Assembly (NCBI GenBank): GCA_900317565.1
Contig: ONHI01000006.1
Span: 1-43,736, forward strand
Direction of reading: 5' to 3'
DNA from: an uncultured Eubacteriales bacterium
GTDB taxonomy: Bacteria > Bacillota > Clostridia > Christensenellales > Aristaeellaceae
DNA length: 43,736 nucleotides
Position numbers and translations under genes: made by a program. Below, piece after piece: positions 33,338 to 42,043 of the stretch. The first letter of the stretch is position 1, and every line of letters begins with the position of its first letter. The notes beneath the pieces are model-generated. The model worked only from the letters and a program-made list of their open reading frames with translations, made no database searches and had not been told where the DNA came from.

Positions 33338-34954
33338 GTGAAAAAGAAGTGGCTGTTTCATTCAAAGGGCAGGGAAGTGCTGGTGCTGGGCGTGCAGGCG
33401 CACAATTCCAGCGCCTACGCCGAGGCGGAGATGCGCACCGCCTGGAACGCGCTGGAGCTGATGGGCGCGAACACCATGGAGGCGCCGATCTATTGGGACA
33501 GGATCGAGCCCGAGGAGGGCAAATTTGATTTCAGCATCATCGACTATCTGCTCAGGCAGGCCCGGGAGCGGGGGAAATACCTCATACTGCTGTGGTTCGC
33601 CACCTGGAAAAACGGCAACATGCGGTATACGCCCCTCTGGGTCAAGCGGGACCGGGCGCGCTTTCATCGCGCGCTGAACTCGGACGGTGTGGCGGTGGCG
33701 TCGCTGTCCGCCCACTGCGAGGCCTGTCGGGAGGCGGACGCCCGGGCCTTCTGCGCCGTGATGGAGCACATCCGCGCGGTGGACGCGGAGCAGGAGACGA
33801 TACTGGCGATACAGGTGGAAAATGAGCCCGGCTATGCCGCGCGCACGCCGGTGGACTACGGCCCGGACGGCCAGCGCGCCCTGCGGGAAAGGGTGCCGGA
33901 GGCGGTGCTGGACTTCATCGAGCGGGAGGGCGAGGGCAGCGAGTACGAGGCCTTCGTCGCCAACGGACGCCGCCGGGACGGCGACTGGATCGGGACCTTC
34001 GGCAAGCGGGGCTACGACCTGTGCACGGCCTACGGCGTGGCGACCTACATCGACTACGTCGCCATGCGGGGCAAGCAGGTCTACGACCGCATACCGATGT
34101 ACGTGAACGTCTGGCTGGACCACCAGCTGTGGGACCAGCCGGGCCTGGGCTATCCCGCGGGCGGCGCGTGCACCCGCAACCTGGCGCTGTGGAAGAGCTG
34201 CACGCCCCACATCGACGCCATCTGCCCGGACGTGTACCTCCAGCCCATGAACCTGGTGACGGGCATCTATAAGAAGTATTCCCGGCCTGACAACCCGCTG
34301 TTCATCCCGGAATCCGGCCCGGTGATCAGCAACGCCCTGAACATGGTGCGGGGCTTTGCCGAGTACGGCCTGCAGGGCATATCCTTCTTCGGCGCGGAGA
34401 GCTACACCACCGAGGATGAGACGGCGCTGGAGGAGCGCTTCCGGGAGGGCGCGATGAACTTTTCCTTCCTGAAGGCCATCGCGCCGCTGATCATCCGCTA
34501 CAGCGGCACGGACCGCATCCACGCGCTGTACCAGGAGGAGTTCATGCACGAGTACCAGCTCAAGCTGAAGGGCTATGAGTGCATCGTGTCCTTCGACAGC
34601 CATCCCGAGGCGGACCTGAAGCGCACGCGCAACGTCTGGGTGGGCTGGTACAACAAGAGGTGGCAGAAGAACATGCCCCGGGGCCGGGGGATCGTCATCG
34701 AGGCGGAGGACGGCGCGATCTACGCCGCCGGCGCGGGCATGCGCATCACCATGCGGCTCGGGCACGACGAGGGCGCGCCCTACAGCCCCATTGTGGAGGA
34801 GCGCAATGTCAACTGGTACATGGTCCGCGAGGGCCGCGTGGAGGACGACGGCAGCTTCGTGACGACCCGCGTGCGCAGCGGCGACGAGAGCGACTACGGC
34901 GTCTATCTGACGCCGGACAGCGGCTGCGTGAAGATACGGTTCGAGGAGGAATAG
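33338..34954 (+). CDS. GH35-like glycoside hydrolase, paralogue of the preceding gene (538 aa)
   Basis: Same architecture as the upstream paralogue: GVQAHNSSAY, IYWDRIEPEEGKFD, LILLWFATWKNG, acid/base E163 (IQVENEPGY), nucleophile E325 (FIPESGP) and a C-terminal RVRSGDESDYGVYL. No signal peptide. The start is GTG at 33338, 7 nt after GGGAGG. The two enzymes are clearly diverged, so they probably act on different linkages or successive steps of one glycan. Both lie directly upstream of the ABC transporter operon. Confidence 0.85.
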   Translation: MKKKWLFHSKGREVLVLGVQAHNSSAYAEAEMRTAWNALELMGANTMEAPIYWDRIEPEEGKFDFSIIDYLLRQARERGKYLILLWFATWKNGNMRYTPLWVKRDRARFHRALNSDGVAVASLSAHCEACREADARAFCAVMEHIRAVDAEQETILAIQVENEPGYAARTPVDYGPDGQRALRERVPEAVLDFIEREGEGSEYEAFVANGRRRDGDWIGTFGKRGYDLCTAYGVATYIDYVAMRGKQVYDRIPMYVNVWLDHQLWDQPGLGYPAGGACTRNLALWKSCTPHIDAICPDVYLQPMNLVTGIYKKYSRPDNPLFIPESGPVISNALNMVRGFAEYGLQGISFFGAESYTTEDETALEERFREGAMNFSFLKAIAPLIIRYSGTDRIHALYQEEFMHEYQLKLKGYECIVSFDSHPEADLKRTRNVWVGWYNKRWQKNMPRGRGIVIEAEDGAIYAAGAGMRITMRLGHDEGAPYSPIVEERNVNWYMVREGRVEDDGSFVTTRVRSGDESDYGVYLTPDSGCVKIRFEEE

Positions 34955-34972
34955 CACAGCATAAATGTTATC

Positions 34973-34997
34973 AAATCGGATAATCCGGCTCCGATTT
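34973..34997 (+). terminator. Hairpin between the glycosidase genes and the ABC operon
   Basis: AAATCGGA (34973-34980) pairs with TCCGATTT (34990-34997). No long T-run follows, so it is probably a partial terminator. It directly precedes the direct repeats at 34999. Confidence 0.4.
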
Positions 34998-34998
34998 G

Positions 34999-35068
34999 TG
35001 TAATTCAGACGTTAAAACATGTAATTCGCACATAAAACGTTGATTTTGTGTTGTGTTTGGGTTATGCT
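34999..35068 (+). promoter_or_regulatory. Activator-type promoter of the ABC transporter operon
   Basis: Direct repeats TGTAATTC-nn-AC at 34999-35010 and 35020-35031 have a 21-bp period. The second lies in the 26-bp block shared with the glycosidase promoter. They end just before -35 TTGATT (35040-35045), 17-bp spacer, -10 TATGCT (35063-35068). Repeats with a two-turn period next to the -35 are the layout used by LytTR activators such as AgrA. Confidence 0.7.
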
Positions 35069-35098
35069 TCCCGTAGATGCACAGTGGGAGGTGATCAG

Positions 35099-36004
35099 AT
35101 GAGATCCGCGGAAAAGGGCGGCCCGGTGTCCAATTACATGCACCGGCGTTCGGCGGCGGGCTACGTGTTCCTGCTGCCCGGCTTCCTGTTCTTCTGCTTC
35201 GCGATCCTGATCCCGTTCTTCATGGGCTTCCACATCTCCTTCACCGACTGGAACGGCATTGCAAGGGAATACAACTACGTCGGCTTCGGCAACTTCGCCA
35301 CCATGTTCCGGGACAAGCGCATCCTCACGCCGATGTTCAATTCGCTGAAGTTCGCGCTGCTGGGCACGGTGGGCAACAACGTCGTGGCGCTGAGCACGGC
35401 GCTGCTGGTCAATTCCAGGACGCTCAGCAATTCCTGCCGGGGCGCGTTCAGCCGCATCGGACGCCTGATATTCTTCGTGCCGGTGTGCTTCAGCGCGATC
35501 CTGACGGCCTTTGTCTGGGGCTACATCTACAGCAAGATATTTCCGGCGCTGTTCGGCATCAAGAGCATGCTGGGCCAGAAGAACACCGTCATACCTGCCA
35601 TCGTGCTGATGGCCATCTGGAATTCCCAGGGCATCAACATGCTGATCTACTATTCCGGCCTCAAGGCGATCCCGCAGGAGGTGTATGAGGCGGCCATCGT
35701 GGACGGCGCGAGCGCCTGGTACAAGTTCGTGCACGTGACGCTGCCGCTGCTGGCGCCCTCGTTCACGGTCTGCGTCACGCTGTCGCTGACGGGCTGGCTG
35801 CGCGAGTTCGCCACCACGCTGGCGGCCACGGGCGGCGGTCCCTCCAACTATTCGCAGACCATGGCCATCTATATCTACAAGAACCTGTTTGCCTACAGCA
35901 AGGCCGGCTACGGCCAGGCGGTGGCCATCGCCTTCGCCGTCGTGCTGATCATCATCGGACAATCGGTATCCGCGTTCTTCCGCAGTCGGGAGGTGCAGAT
36001 GTGA
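35099..36004 (+). CDS. Carbohydrate ABC transporter permease, MalF/UgpA type (301 aa)
   Basis: An inner-membrane permease with about six hydrophobic segments starting YVFLLPGFLFFCFAILIPFFMGFHISFTDW. The EAA loop that contacts the ATPase is EVYEAAIVDGASAWYKFVHVTLPLLAP (about 200-226). Start 35099 follows GGAGGTGATC. It overlaps the second permease gene. No ATP-binding subunit gene lies in the cluster, so a shared MsmX-type ATPase elsewhere is presumably used (inference from the family). Confidence 0.93.
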   Translation: MRSAEKGGPVSNYMHRRSAAGYVFLLPGFLFFCFAILIPFFMGFHISFTDWNGIAREYNYVGFGNFATMFRDKRILTPMFNSLKFALLGTVGNNVVALSTALLVNSRTLSNSCRGAFSRIGRLIFFVPVCFSAILTAFVWGYIYSKIFPALFGIKSMLGQKNTVIPAIVLMAIWNSQGINMLIYYSGLKAIPQEVYEAAIVDGASAWYKFVHVTLPLLAPSFTVCVTLSLTGWLREFATTLAATGGGPSNYSQTMAIYIYKNLFAYSKAGYGQAVAIAFAVVLIIIGQSVSAFFRSREVQM

Positions 36005-36879
36005 TGACGAACCAGGTCGACGGGCTGCTCGCGATGAAGCGGGCGGAGAGGCATAAGAAGCTGCAATCGGCGCTGTTCATACTGCTCGCCATCGCGCTGA
36101 TGCTGCTGTTCCTCAGCCCCCTGTATATCTCCTTCACCACCTCGCTGAAGACCAAGCCGGAGCTGGCCAAGAACGTGCTGGGCCTGCCGCGGCAGGTCAA
36201 TTGGGACAATTACCGGGAGGCCATGGTGCGCTCGAACTTCCTGCGCTCGCTGATGAACTCCTGCATCGTCACCTTCCCGTCGGTCGCGCTGCTGGTGCTG
36301 ATGTCGTCGATGGGCGGCTATGCCATCGCCCGCTTCGGCAGGCAGCGCAAGCTGATCGGGTTCATGGACAAGGTCTATCTCGCCGCGCTGATGATCCCCT
36401 TCCAGATCCTGATGATCCCGGTGTACCGGCTGTACAAGATGCTGGGATTGCAGAACAACCTGCTGGGCGTGCTGATCATGCTCACGGGCAACAGCATGGC
36501 CTACTCCACGTTCCTGTATGTGGGCTTCATCAAGGGCGTGCCGGCGGAGCTGGAGGAGGCGGCGCTGGTGGACGGCTGCGGCACCTTCCGGGCCTATTGG
36601 ACCATCGTGTTCCCGCTGCTCAAGCCGATCAGCGCCACGGTGGCGGCGCTGCACATCATGTGGCACTGGAACGACTTCAACATCTCGATGATACTGCTGC
36701 AGCGCGACGACGTGCGCACGCTGACGGTCAAGCAGTTCTACTTCTTCGCGGAGTTCAACAAGGATTATCCCGTGGCCTTCGCGGCGGCGATCCTGTCGAT
36801 GATCCCGGTCGTGGCGTTCTTCATGCTGATGCAGAAGTACATCGTCTCCGGCATCGCGGCGGGCGCGATCAAGGGCTGA
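36004..36879 (+). CDS. Carbohydrate ABC transporter permease, MalG/UgpE type (291 aa)
   Basis: The second membrane subunit, with about six hydrophobic segments (LFILLAIALMLLFLSPLYISFTTSLK at the N-terminus) and the EAA motif ELEEAALVDGCGTFRAYWTIVFPLLKP. It pairs with the preceding permease. ATG 36004 overlaps the previous stop by one base; GTG 36001 is equally possible since GGGAGG is well placed for both. Confidence 0.93.
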   Translation: MTNQVDGLLAMKRAERHKKLQSALFILLAIALMLLFLSPLYISFTTSLKTKPELAKNVLGLPRQVNWDNYREAMVRSNFLRSLMNSCIVTFPSVALLVLMSSMGGYAIARFGRQRKLIGFMDKVYLAALMIPFQILMIPVYRLYKMLGLQNNLLGVLIMLTGNSMAYSTFLYVGFIKGVPAELEEAALVDGCGTFRAYWTIVFPLLKPISATVAALHIMWHWNDFNISMILLQRDDVRTLTVKQFYFFAEFNKDYPVAFAAAILSMIPVVAFFMLMQKYIVSGIAAGAIKG

Positions 36880-36962
36880 CGGCGCTGAAACGGTATTCAA
36901 GGGCGCGGCGGGCCGCGTTCCTGAAAAATAGGAGGATAAAAAAAGAGAAGGAGGATTTCCCA

Positions 36963-38201
36963 ATGAAGAAGATTCTGAGTCTGGTTCTGGCGCTGATGCT
37001 CGTCCTGGCGCTGGCGCTGCCGGCGATGGCCGAGGAGCAGGTCACGATGACCTGGCTGCACCACTTCCTGGAGGAGCCGCTGCAGAAGTGGGTCGAGGGC
37101 CGCGTGGCCGCGTTTGAGGAAGCGCATCCCAACGTGAAGATCAATATCGAGGTCGTAAACACCGACGTCTATCTGAACACCCTGAAGATGAAGATCGCCG
37201 CCGACGACGCGCCGATGATCTTCGACCTGGACAACAACACCTACCTGCAGGAGTTCGTCGAGGCCGGCCACATCTACTGCGTGGATGGCATGGACTACTA
37301 CAACAACATCGATCCGGGCCTGCAGCGCGAGTGCCAGATCGATGGCGTCAATTACGGCTCCACCATCTCCACCTGCTCCTACAACTGCTGGTACAACAAG
37401 ACCTTGTTCGAGGAGCATGGCCTGGAGGTCCCGAAGACCCGCGAGGAGTACATCGCCCTGTGCGACAAGCTGATGGAGCTGGGCATCACCCCCATCTCCG
37501 CCGCCTTCGCAGAGCGCTGGTGCCTGCTGCAGGAGTTCAACCCCTACTACCTGAACTACTGCTGGCGCGACGATTTCGACTTCTGCGCGGACAAGGTCAG
37601 CGGCAAGCTGAGCTTCTCCGACGACCAGCGCGTGAAGGATGCCTTCACCGAGTTCATGAGCACCAGCAAGTACTGGGGCGACGATCCCTTCGGCACCTCC
37701 TATGACGACGCCTGCATGGCGGTCGCCAACGGCGAGGCCGCGATGATCAACAACGGCTCCTGGATTTTGGCCAAGCTGCAGGGCTACAACCCCGACGCGG
37801 AATTCGGTGCCTTCGCCATTCCCACCGAGAAGCTGGGCGACCAGATGATCATGCGTCCCGGCTCGGTGCAGTGCGTGTACAACACCCAGGATGAGACCCT
37901 GCTGAAGTACGCCCTGGAGCTGACCTCCGATCTGTTCACCGTTGAATCCGGTACCGCGTTCGCTTCCGGCGCGATGCAGATATCCTCGGTCAACGGCGTC
38001 GACTATTCCTTCAGCCCCTGCCTGCAGAGCGTCGTGGACTATGATCCCGAGCACAAGTGGTCCTACGGCGGCTTCCAGCGCTGGAACAACGAGTATGAGG
38101 ACCTGTGGGCCAACACCGTGCAGGCCTTCGCGCTGGACGGCAACACCGACGCGGACGCGCTGTGCGCCGAGCTGGACGCTCAGTTCTCGACCATGAAGTA
38201 A
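36963..38201 (+). CDS. Extracellular solute-binding protein of the sugar ABC transporter (412 aa)
   Basis: Family 1 substrate-binding protein. The signal peptide MKKILSLVLALMLVLALALPAMA cleaves before EEQ, followed by TMTWLHHFLEEPLQKWVEGRVAAFEEAHPNVKI, the usual SBP_bac_1 start. Trp, Tyr and Asp residues such as NNGSWILAKL line sugar sites in related proteins. No lipobox cysteine follows the signal peptide, so it lacks the usual Gram-positive anchor and would be released or held otherwise. It is the third rather than first gene of the operon. A hairpin follows at 38236-38260. RBS AAGGAGG. Confidence 0.93.
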   Translation: MKKILSLVLALMLVLALALPAMAEEQVTMTWLHHFLEEPLQKWVEGRVAAFEEAHPNVKINIEVVNTDVYLNTLKMKIAADDAPMIFDLDNNTYLQEFVEAGHIYCVDGMDYYNNIDPGLQRECQIDGVNYGSTISTCSYNCWYNKTLFEEHGLEVPKTREEYIALCDKLMELGITPISAAFAERWCLLQEFNPYYLNYCWRDDFDFCADKVSGKLSFSDDQRVKDAFTEFMSTSKYWGDDPFGTSYDDACMAVANGEAAMINNGSWILAKLQGYNPDAEFGAFAIPTEKLGDQMIMRPGSVQCVYNTQDETLLKYALELTSDLFTVESGTAFASGAMQISSVNGVDYSFSPCLQSVVDYDPEHKWSYGGFQRWNNEYEDLWANTVQAFALDGNTDADALCAELDAQFSTMK

Positions 38202-38235
38202 TTCCGGTTTGCACCGGTATCCCATGGGGATACAA

Positions 38236-38260
38236 GGGCGGCAGCCACAGGCTGCCGCCC
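38236..38260 (+). terminator. Intercistronic hairpin after the binding-protein gene
   Basis: A perfect 11-bp stem (GGGCGGCAGCC 38236-38246, GGCTGCCGCCC 38250-38260) with loop ACA. Such hairpins often protect abundant binding-protein mRNA and reduce readthrough to regulatory genes downstream. Confidence 0.55.
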
Positions 38261-38317
38261 GATTGGAGTTTTATGCGGCGGCCCGAATTGGCTCATGCGG
38301 TCGCCGGTGAAGGGGGG

Positions 38318-38950
38318 ATGACCGTGCGTGTCATGCTTGTGGACGACGAGCAGAGCGCGTTGGACACGATGTCCTATCTGCTGAGGGACTATCCGGAGGT
38401 GGAGATCGCCTTCGCCTCGACGGACGCCATCGAGGCGCTCAAGGCGCTGGAGGACACGCAGGTCGACGCGCTGTTCCTGGACATCGAAATGCCCGTGGTC
38501 AGCGGCGTGGACTTCTGCGAACGGGTCAAGGAGGCCCATCCGGAGATCGCCATCGTGTTCACGACGGCCTATGAGCACTACGCGGTCCGGGCGTTCCAGC
38601 TGGGGGCCATCGACTATCTGCTCAAGCCGGTGACGCGCTCGGCGCTGAAGCGCACCATGGGGCGCATCAAGGACCAGTATGACCTGCGCAATCCCGCCCC
38701 GGCCCCGCAGCCGGAGGAATCGGAGGTGGTGCTGGGCACGATGGACGGCAAGCACGCCTATTGGGAGAGCTATCTGATCCCGAAGGGCTGGTTCCGCTCC
38801 CACAGGGCCTATCTGATCAACCTCAAGATGATCGAATCCATCACGAAGATGTCCAACTCGGTCTACTACATCCGCATGAAGGGCAGGCCGGAGGAGATCC
38901 CCGTGAGCCGCTCCTATTTTGCCGAATTCAAAAAACTGTTCGGGATATGA
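38318..38950 (+). CDS. LytTR-family response regulator with a shortened DNA-binding domain (210 aa)
   Basis: A normal receiver domain (1-120): acidic pair D9/D10, phospho-acceptor D55 (LFLDIEMPVVSG), T83 region (FTTAYEHYAVRAF) and K103 (YLLKPV). The C-terminal domain (about 136-210) has the LytTR core WFRSHRAYLINLKMIESI, YYIRMKG and EIPVSRSYFAEFKK, but its first half is about 25-35 residues shorter than usual. ATG 38318 follows GGTGA by 7 nt. It lies between the binding-protein and flavoprotein genes. It is the likely partner of the LytS-type kinase at 28883 and a candidate for binding the shared blocks at 31497 and 35014. Confidence 0.88.
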   Translation: MTVRVMLVDDEQSALDTMSYLLRDYPEVEIAFASTDAIEALKALEDTQVDALFLDIEMPVVSGVDFCERVKEAHPEIAIVFTTAYEHYAVRAFQLGAIDYLLKPVTRSALKRTMGRIKDQYDLRNPAPAPQPEESEVVLGTMDGKHAYWESYLIPKGWFRSHRAYLINLKMIESITKMSNSVYYIRMKGRPEEIPVSRSYFAEFKKLFGI

Positions 38951-38964
38951 GGGAGGATCGAACG

Positions 38965-39507
38965 ATGAAAAAGCTGATCGCGGTCAACGCCTCGCCCCAC
39001 AGGGACGGCGGCTGCGCCAGGCTGCTGGCGGCGGTGTGCGAGGGCGCCGCGGAGGCGGGCTATGCAATCGTCCGCTATGATCTGAACGACATGAACCTGC
39101 GCGGCTGCCAGGCCTGCGGCGTCTGCAAGCGGGAGAGCATAGACTGCGTGCTGGAGGACGACCTGAAGCCCTACTGGGCCCAGCTGCACACAGCCGACGC
39201 CCTGGCGGTGGCCGCGCCGAACTACTGCTCGCTGGTCAACGGCACGTTCCTGACCTACATGGCGCGGCACTACTGCCTGCTGACGCCGGATTGCCGCCTG
39301 CACCCGGGGGTGCAGCTGATCGGCTGCTTCTCCCAGGGTCGGGACGACCTGGAGATCTACAGGGACCATTACGACATGGTCCTGCGGGACTTCGAGAACC
39401 GGGACATGGTGCGCCACGCCATGCTGGTGATCAGCCCGCGGCTTCCCGAGGCGCGGCAGCGGGAGATCCTGGAGCAGGCCCGGCAGGCGGGCAGGACGTT
39501 GAAGTGA
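38965..39507 (+). CDS. Flavodoxin-like NAD(P)H-dependent oxidoreductase (180 aa)
   Basis: FMN-binding loop VNASPHRDGGCARLL, second flavin segment VAAPNYCSLVNGTFLTYMARH, and the cysteine motif GCQACGVCKRESIDCVLEDDL typical of this oxidoreductase/iron-sulfur-flavoprotein-like family. It is a paralogue of the protein at 19232. It is 14 bp after the response regulator and 30 bp before the alcohol dehydrogenase, so part of one operon. RBS GGGAGGA. Electron donor or quinone/flavin reductase role is inferred from the fold. Confidence 0.88.
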   Translation: MKKLIAVNASPHRDGGCARLLAAVCEGAAEAGYAIVRYDLNDMNLRGCQACGVCKRESIDCVLEDDLKPYWAQLHTADALAVAAPNYCSLVNGTFLTYMARHYCLLTPDCRLHPGVQLIGCFSQGRDDLEIYRDHYDMVLRDFENRDMVRHAMLVISPRLPEARQREILEQARQAGRTLK

Positions 39508-39537
39508 CGAGGGGCCGACCGACGGGAGGAAAGACAT

Positions 39538-40608
39538 ATGAATTATCCTGAAACGATGCGGGCGCTGGTCGCCCACGGGCCGGGGGAATACGCCCTGGAG
39601 ACGGTGCCCGTGCCGAAGCTGCGCTACGGCGAGATGCTGGTCAGGGTCGAGGCCTGCGGCATCTGCGCCGGGGACGTCAAGGCCAGCCACAGATCCGCCC
39701 GCTTCTGGGGCGGCGACGGCATGCCCGGCTACTGCGAGCCGCCCTTCATCCCCGGCCATGAGTTCATCGGCGAGGTCGTCGCCATGGCGGACGGCGTCGA
39801 GGGGGATTTCCGGGTGGGCGACCGGGTGGTCAGCGAGCAGATCGTGCCCTGCGGCCAGTGCCGCTACTGCAAGGCGGGCAAGTACTGGCTGTGCGACCCC
39901 CACGATGTCTACGGCTTCAAGAACCACCTGCCCGGCGGCATGGCGGAGTACGCGGTGCTGCCCAGGCGCTCCATCAACTATCGCGTGCCCCGGGAGCTGC
40001 CCGTGGAGCAGGCCGTGCTGATCGAGCCCTACGCCTGCTCGCTGCACGGCGTGGAGCAGGGCCGCATCCAGGTGGACGACGTGGTGGTGCTGGCCGGGGC
40101 GGGCACGCTGGGCCTGGGCATGATCGGGCCCATCAGGCAGCGCAATCCGAAAAAGCTGATCGTGCTGGACATGAACGACCACAGGCTGGAGATGGCCAGG
40201 GCCTTCGGCGCGGACATCGCGCTGAACCCGGGAAAGGTGAACGCCGTCCAGCGGGTGCTGGAGGAGACCGGCGGCTACGGCTGCGACGTCTACCTGGAGG
40301 TGACGGGCCATCCCTCCTCCGTCGGCCAGGGCCTGGAGATGATCTGCAAGGGCGGCCGGTTCGTGGAATTCTCGGTGATGAGCGGGACCTCCACGGTGGA
40401 CTGGTCCATCATCGGCGACGCGAAGGAGATCGTCATCTACGGCTCCCAGCTGAGCCCCTATTGCTACAGCCGGACCATAGAGGGCATCGCCGGCGGGAAG
40501 CTGCCCACGAAGGGCGTGGTCTCCCACGTGTTCCCGCTGGATCAGTGGCGGGAGGCCTTCGCCATCGCGGATGCGGGCACGGGCATCAAGGTGATCCTGA
40601 AGCCCTGA
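39538..40608 (+). CDS. Zinc-dependent alcohol/polyol dehydrogenase, erythritol/threitol dehydrogenase-like MDR (356 aa)
   Basis: Medium-chain dehydrogenase. The catalytic zinc site includes ACGICAGDVKASH and the PGHEFIGEV motif; the structural zinc site is the four-cysteine block CGQCRYCKAGKYWLC; the NAD Rossmann motif is VVLAGAGTLGLGMIG followed by VLDMND with the ribose-binding Asp. SEQIVPC and YACSLHGVEQ resemble polyol dehydrogenases acting on erythritol or L-threitol. RBS GGGAGG. It precedes the UroD-like gene, mirroring the position of the aldo/keto reductase in the other cluster. Confidence 0.9.
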   Translation: MNYPETMRALVAHGPGEYALETVPVPKLRYGEMLVRVEACGICAGDVKASHRSARFWGGDGMPGYCEPPFIPGHEFIGEVVAMADGVEGDFRVGDRVVSEQIVPCGQCRYCKAGKYWLCDPHDVYGFKNHLPGGMAEYAVLPRRSINYRVPRELPVEQAVLIEPYACSLHGVEQGRIQVDDVVVLAGAGTLGLGMIGPIRQRNPKKLIVLDMNDHRLEMARAFGADIALNPGKVNAVQRVLEETGGYGCDVYLEVTGHPSSVGQGLEMICKGGRFVEFSVMSGTSTVDWSIIGDAKEIVIYGSQLSPYCYSRTIEGIAGGKLPTKGVVSHVFPLDQWREAFAIADAGTGIKVILKP

Positions 40609-40645
40609 CGGCGCGCGCCGGATAAAACAAAAAATCAAAGAGGCG

Positions 40646-41623
40646 ATGAACGTGGACAAGAAACAGCGCATACGCAACGCCATTCTGGGCAAGGCGGTGG
40701 ACCGGGTGCCCGTCTCCTGGTACACCCACTTCCCGGACCAGCGGGACAACACCGTCGCGGACCAGGTGGCCTGGGCCAGGGAGACGGACATGGACATGCT
40801 GTGCGTCGAGACGGACGGCTTCATGCAGTTTGACTGTGGCAATACGGACATGAGCGACCCCAAGGTGCTGGCCGCGCTGCGGCCCCACAGGCCCACGGAC
40901 TGGTACATCGAGGGCCAGGTGGACCGGGCGAGGCGGATCGCCGAGGGGCTGCGGGACGGGGCAGCCGTGACCTACATGATCTTCACGCCCTTCTCCACGA
41001 TCAAGCACAGCACCGGCAGCGAATTCCTGGTGATGAAGCTGCTGCGGGAGCATCCCGAGGCGGTGCGCCACGCCATGGAGGTCATCGAGCAGGACAACTT
41101 CCTGCTGATGGAGCGCCTGTCGAAGGAGGCGGGGCTGGACGGCATCTTCCTGTCGCTGCAAAACAACGAGATCGACCGCTACACCCGCCGGGAATACGCC
41201 GAGCTGCTGGAGCCCTGGGACGACCGGGAGATCGCGAAGGCGAAGGAACTGTTCCCCTTCACGGTGCTGCACCTGTGCGCGTGGCGGGGCGTGCCGAACC
41301 GCGTGGACGTGTGGCGGCGGCACGACTGCGAGATCGTCAACTGGGCGGGCCACATCGAGCTGGACCTGGGCCTGCACCAGGGCAGGCGCTTCTTCAACGC
41401 AAAATCCGCGCTGATGGGCGGCTTCGACAACCGGCCCTGCGGCATACTGCACTGGGGCGGGGAGGCGCAGATCAAGGCCTACACCCGCCAGCTGATCGAA
41501 AACGCGGGGACCGCGCGGCTGATCCTCAGCGCCGACTGCTCGGTGCAAAAGGACACCCCGGCGGAGCACCTGCGCTGGGTGGCGGAGGCCAGCGCCGAAT
41601 ACATGGCCGAAATGCAAGGCTGA
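40646..41623 (+). CDS. UroD-fold protein with methyltransferase-type Zn motif, second copy (325 aa)
   Basis: PF01208-type barrel beginning KKQRIRNAILGKAVDRVPVSWY. The zinc motif is H209-x-C211 (VLHLCAW) with C298 (SADCSVQ), the same as in the copy at 24200, together with shared GGFDNRP. Heme-pathway function is unlikely for two copies with this motif; thiol or corrinoid-linked methyl transfer is the family-based suggestion, and the substrate is unknown. Start ATG 40646 or GTG 40652 (better RBS spacing). 37 bp after the alcohol dehydrogenase and 22 bp before the cupin gene. Confidence 0.88.
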   Translation: MNVDKKQRIRNAILGKAVDRVPVSWYTHFPDQRDNTVADQVAWARETDMDMLCVETDGFMQFDCGNTDMSDPKVLAALRPHRPTDWYIEGQVDRARRIAEGLRDGAAVTYMIFTPFSTIKHSTGSEFLVMKLLREHPEAVRHAMEVIEQDNFLLMERLSKEAGLDGIFLSLQNNEIDRYTRREYAELLEPWDDREIAKAKELFPFTVLHLCAWRGVPNRVDVWRRHDCEIVNWAGHIELDLGLHQGRRFFNAKSALMGGFDNRPCGILHWGGEAQIKAYTRQLIENAGTARLILSADCSVQKDTPAEHLRWVAEASAEYMAEMQG

Positions 41624-41645
41624 AACACGAGAGGAGCAAAACGCG

Positions 41646-42038
41646 ATGAACAGCGAAACGGTGGTCGGCTTCAACGAAAATTCGGAAAAGAAGCCCGTCT
41701 ATTTTGACCTGAATACCATGCCCTGGGAGACGCTGACCGACGAGCACGTCGGCGCGACCTTCAAGGACCTGAAGATGGTGCTGGACGAGCGCACGGGCAT
41801 GCGCGTCAACCTGTCCGTCTATCCCAGGGGCTACTACAAGCCCCGGCACATCCATTCCTGCGCCCACGGCATCTATGTCATCAGCGGCACGCTCAAGACC
41901 GACGAGGGCGAATTCGGCCCCGGCGCGTTCGTCTGGTATCCGGAGGGCACCGTCATGAGCCACGGTGCCACGGACCGGGAGGAATGCGTGTTCCTGTACA
42001 TCCAGGACAAGGCCGGCGAGCTGACCTACCTCGATTGA
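41646..42038 (+). CDS. Small cupin-domain protein (130 aa)
   Basis: A single cupin_2 beta-barrel. The first cupin motif has YYKPRHIHSCAHGIYVISGTLKTDEGEFGPGAFVWYPEG, with two His and a further His as likely metal ligands, and the second is VMSHGATDREECVFLYI. It may be a small isomerase/lyase or binding protein for a sugar or amino acid derivative; no specific activity can be assigned. GAGGAG lies 9 nt upstream of the ATG. A MITE-like element begins 5 bp after the stop. Confidence 0.85.
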   Translation: MNSETVVGFNENSEKKPVYFDLNTMPWETLTDEHVGATFKDLKMVLDERTGMRVNLSVYPRGYYKPRHIHSCAHGIYVISGTLKTDEGEFGPGAFVWYPEGTVMSHGATDREECVFLYIQDKAGELTYLD

Positions 42039-42043
42039 GGCGC

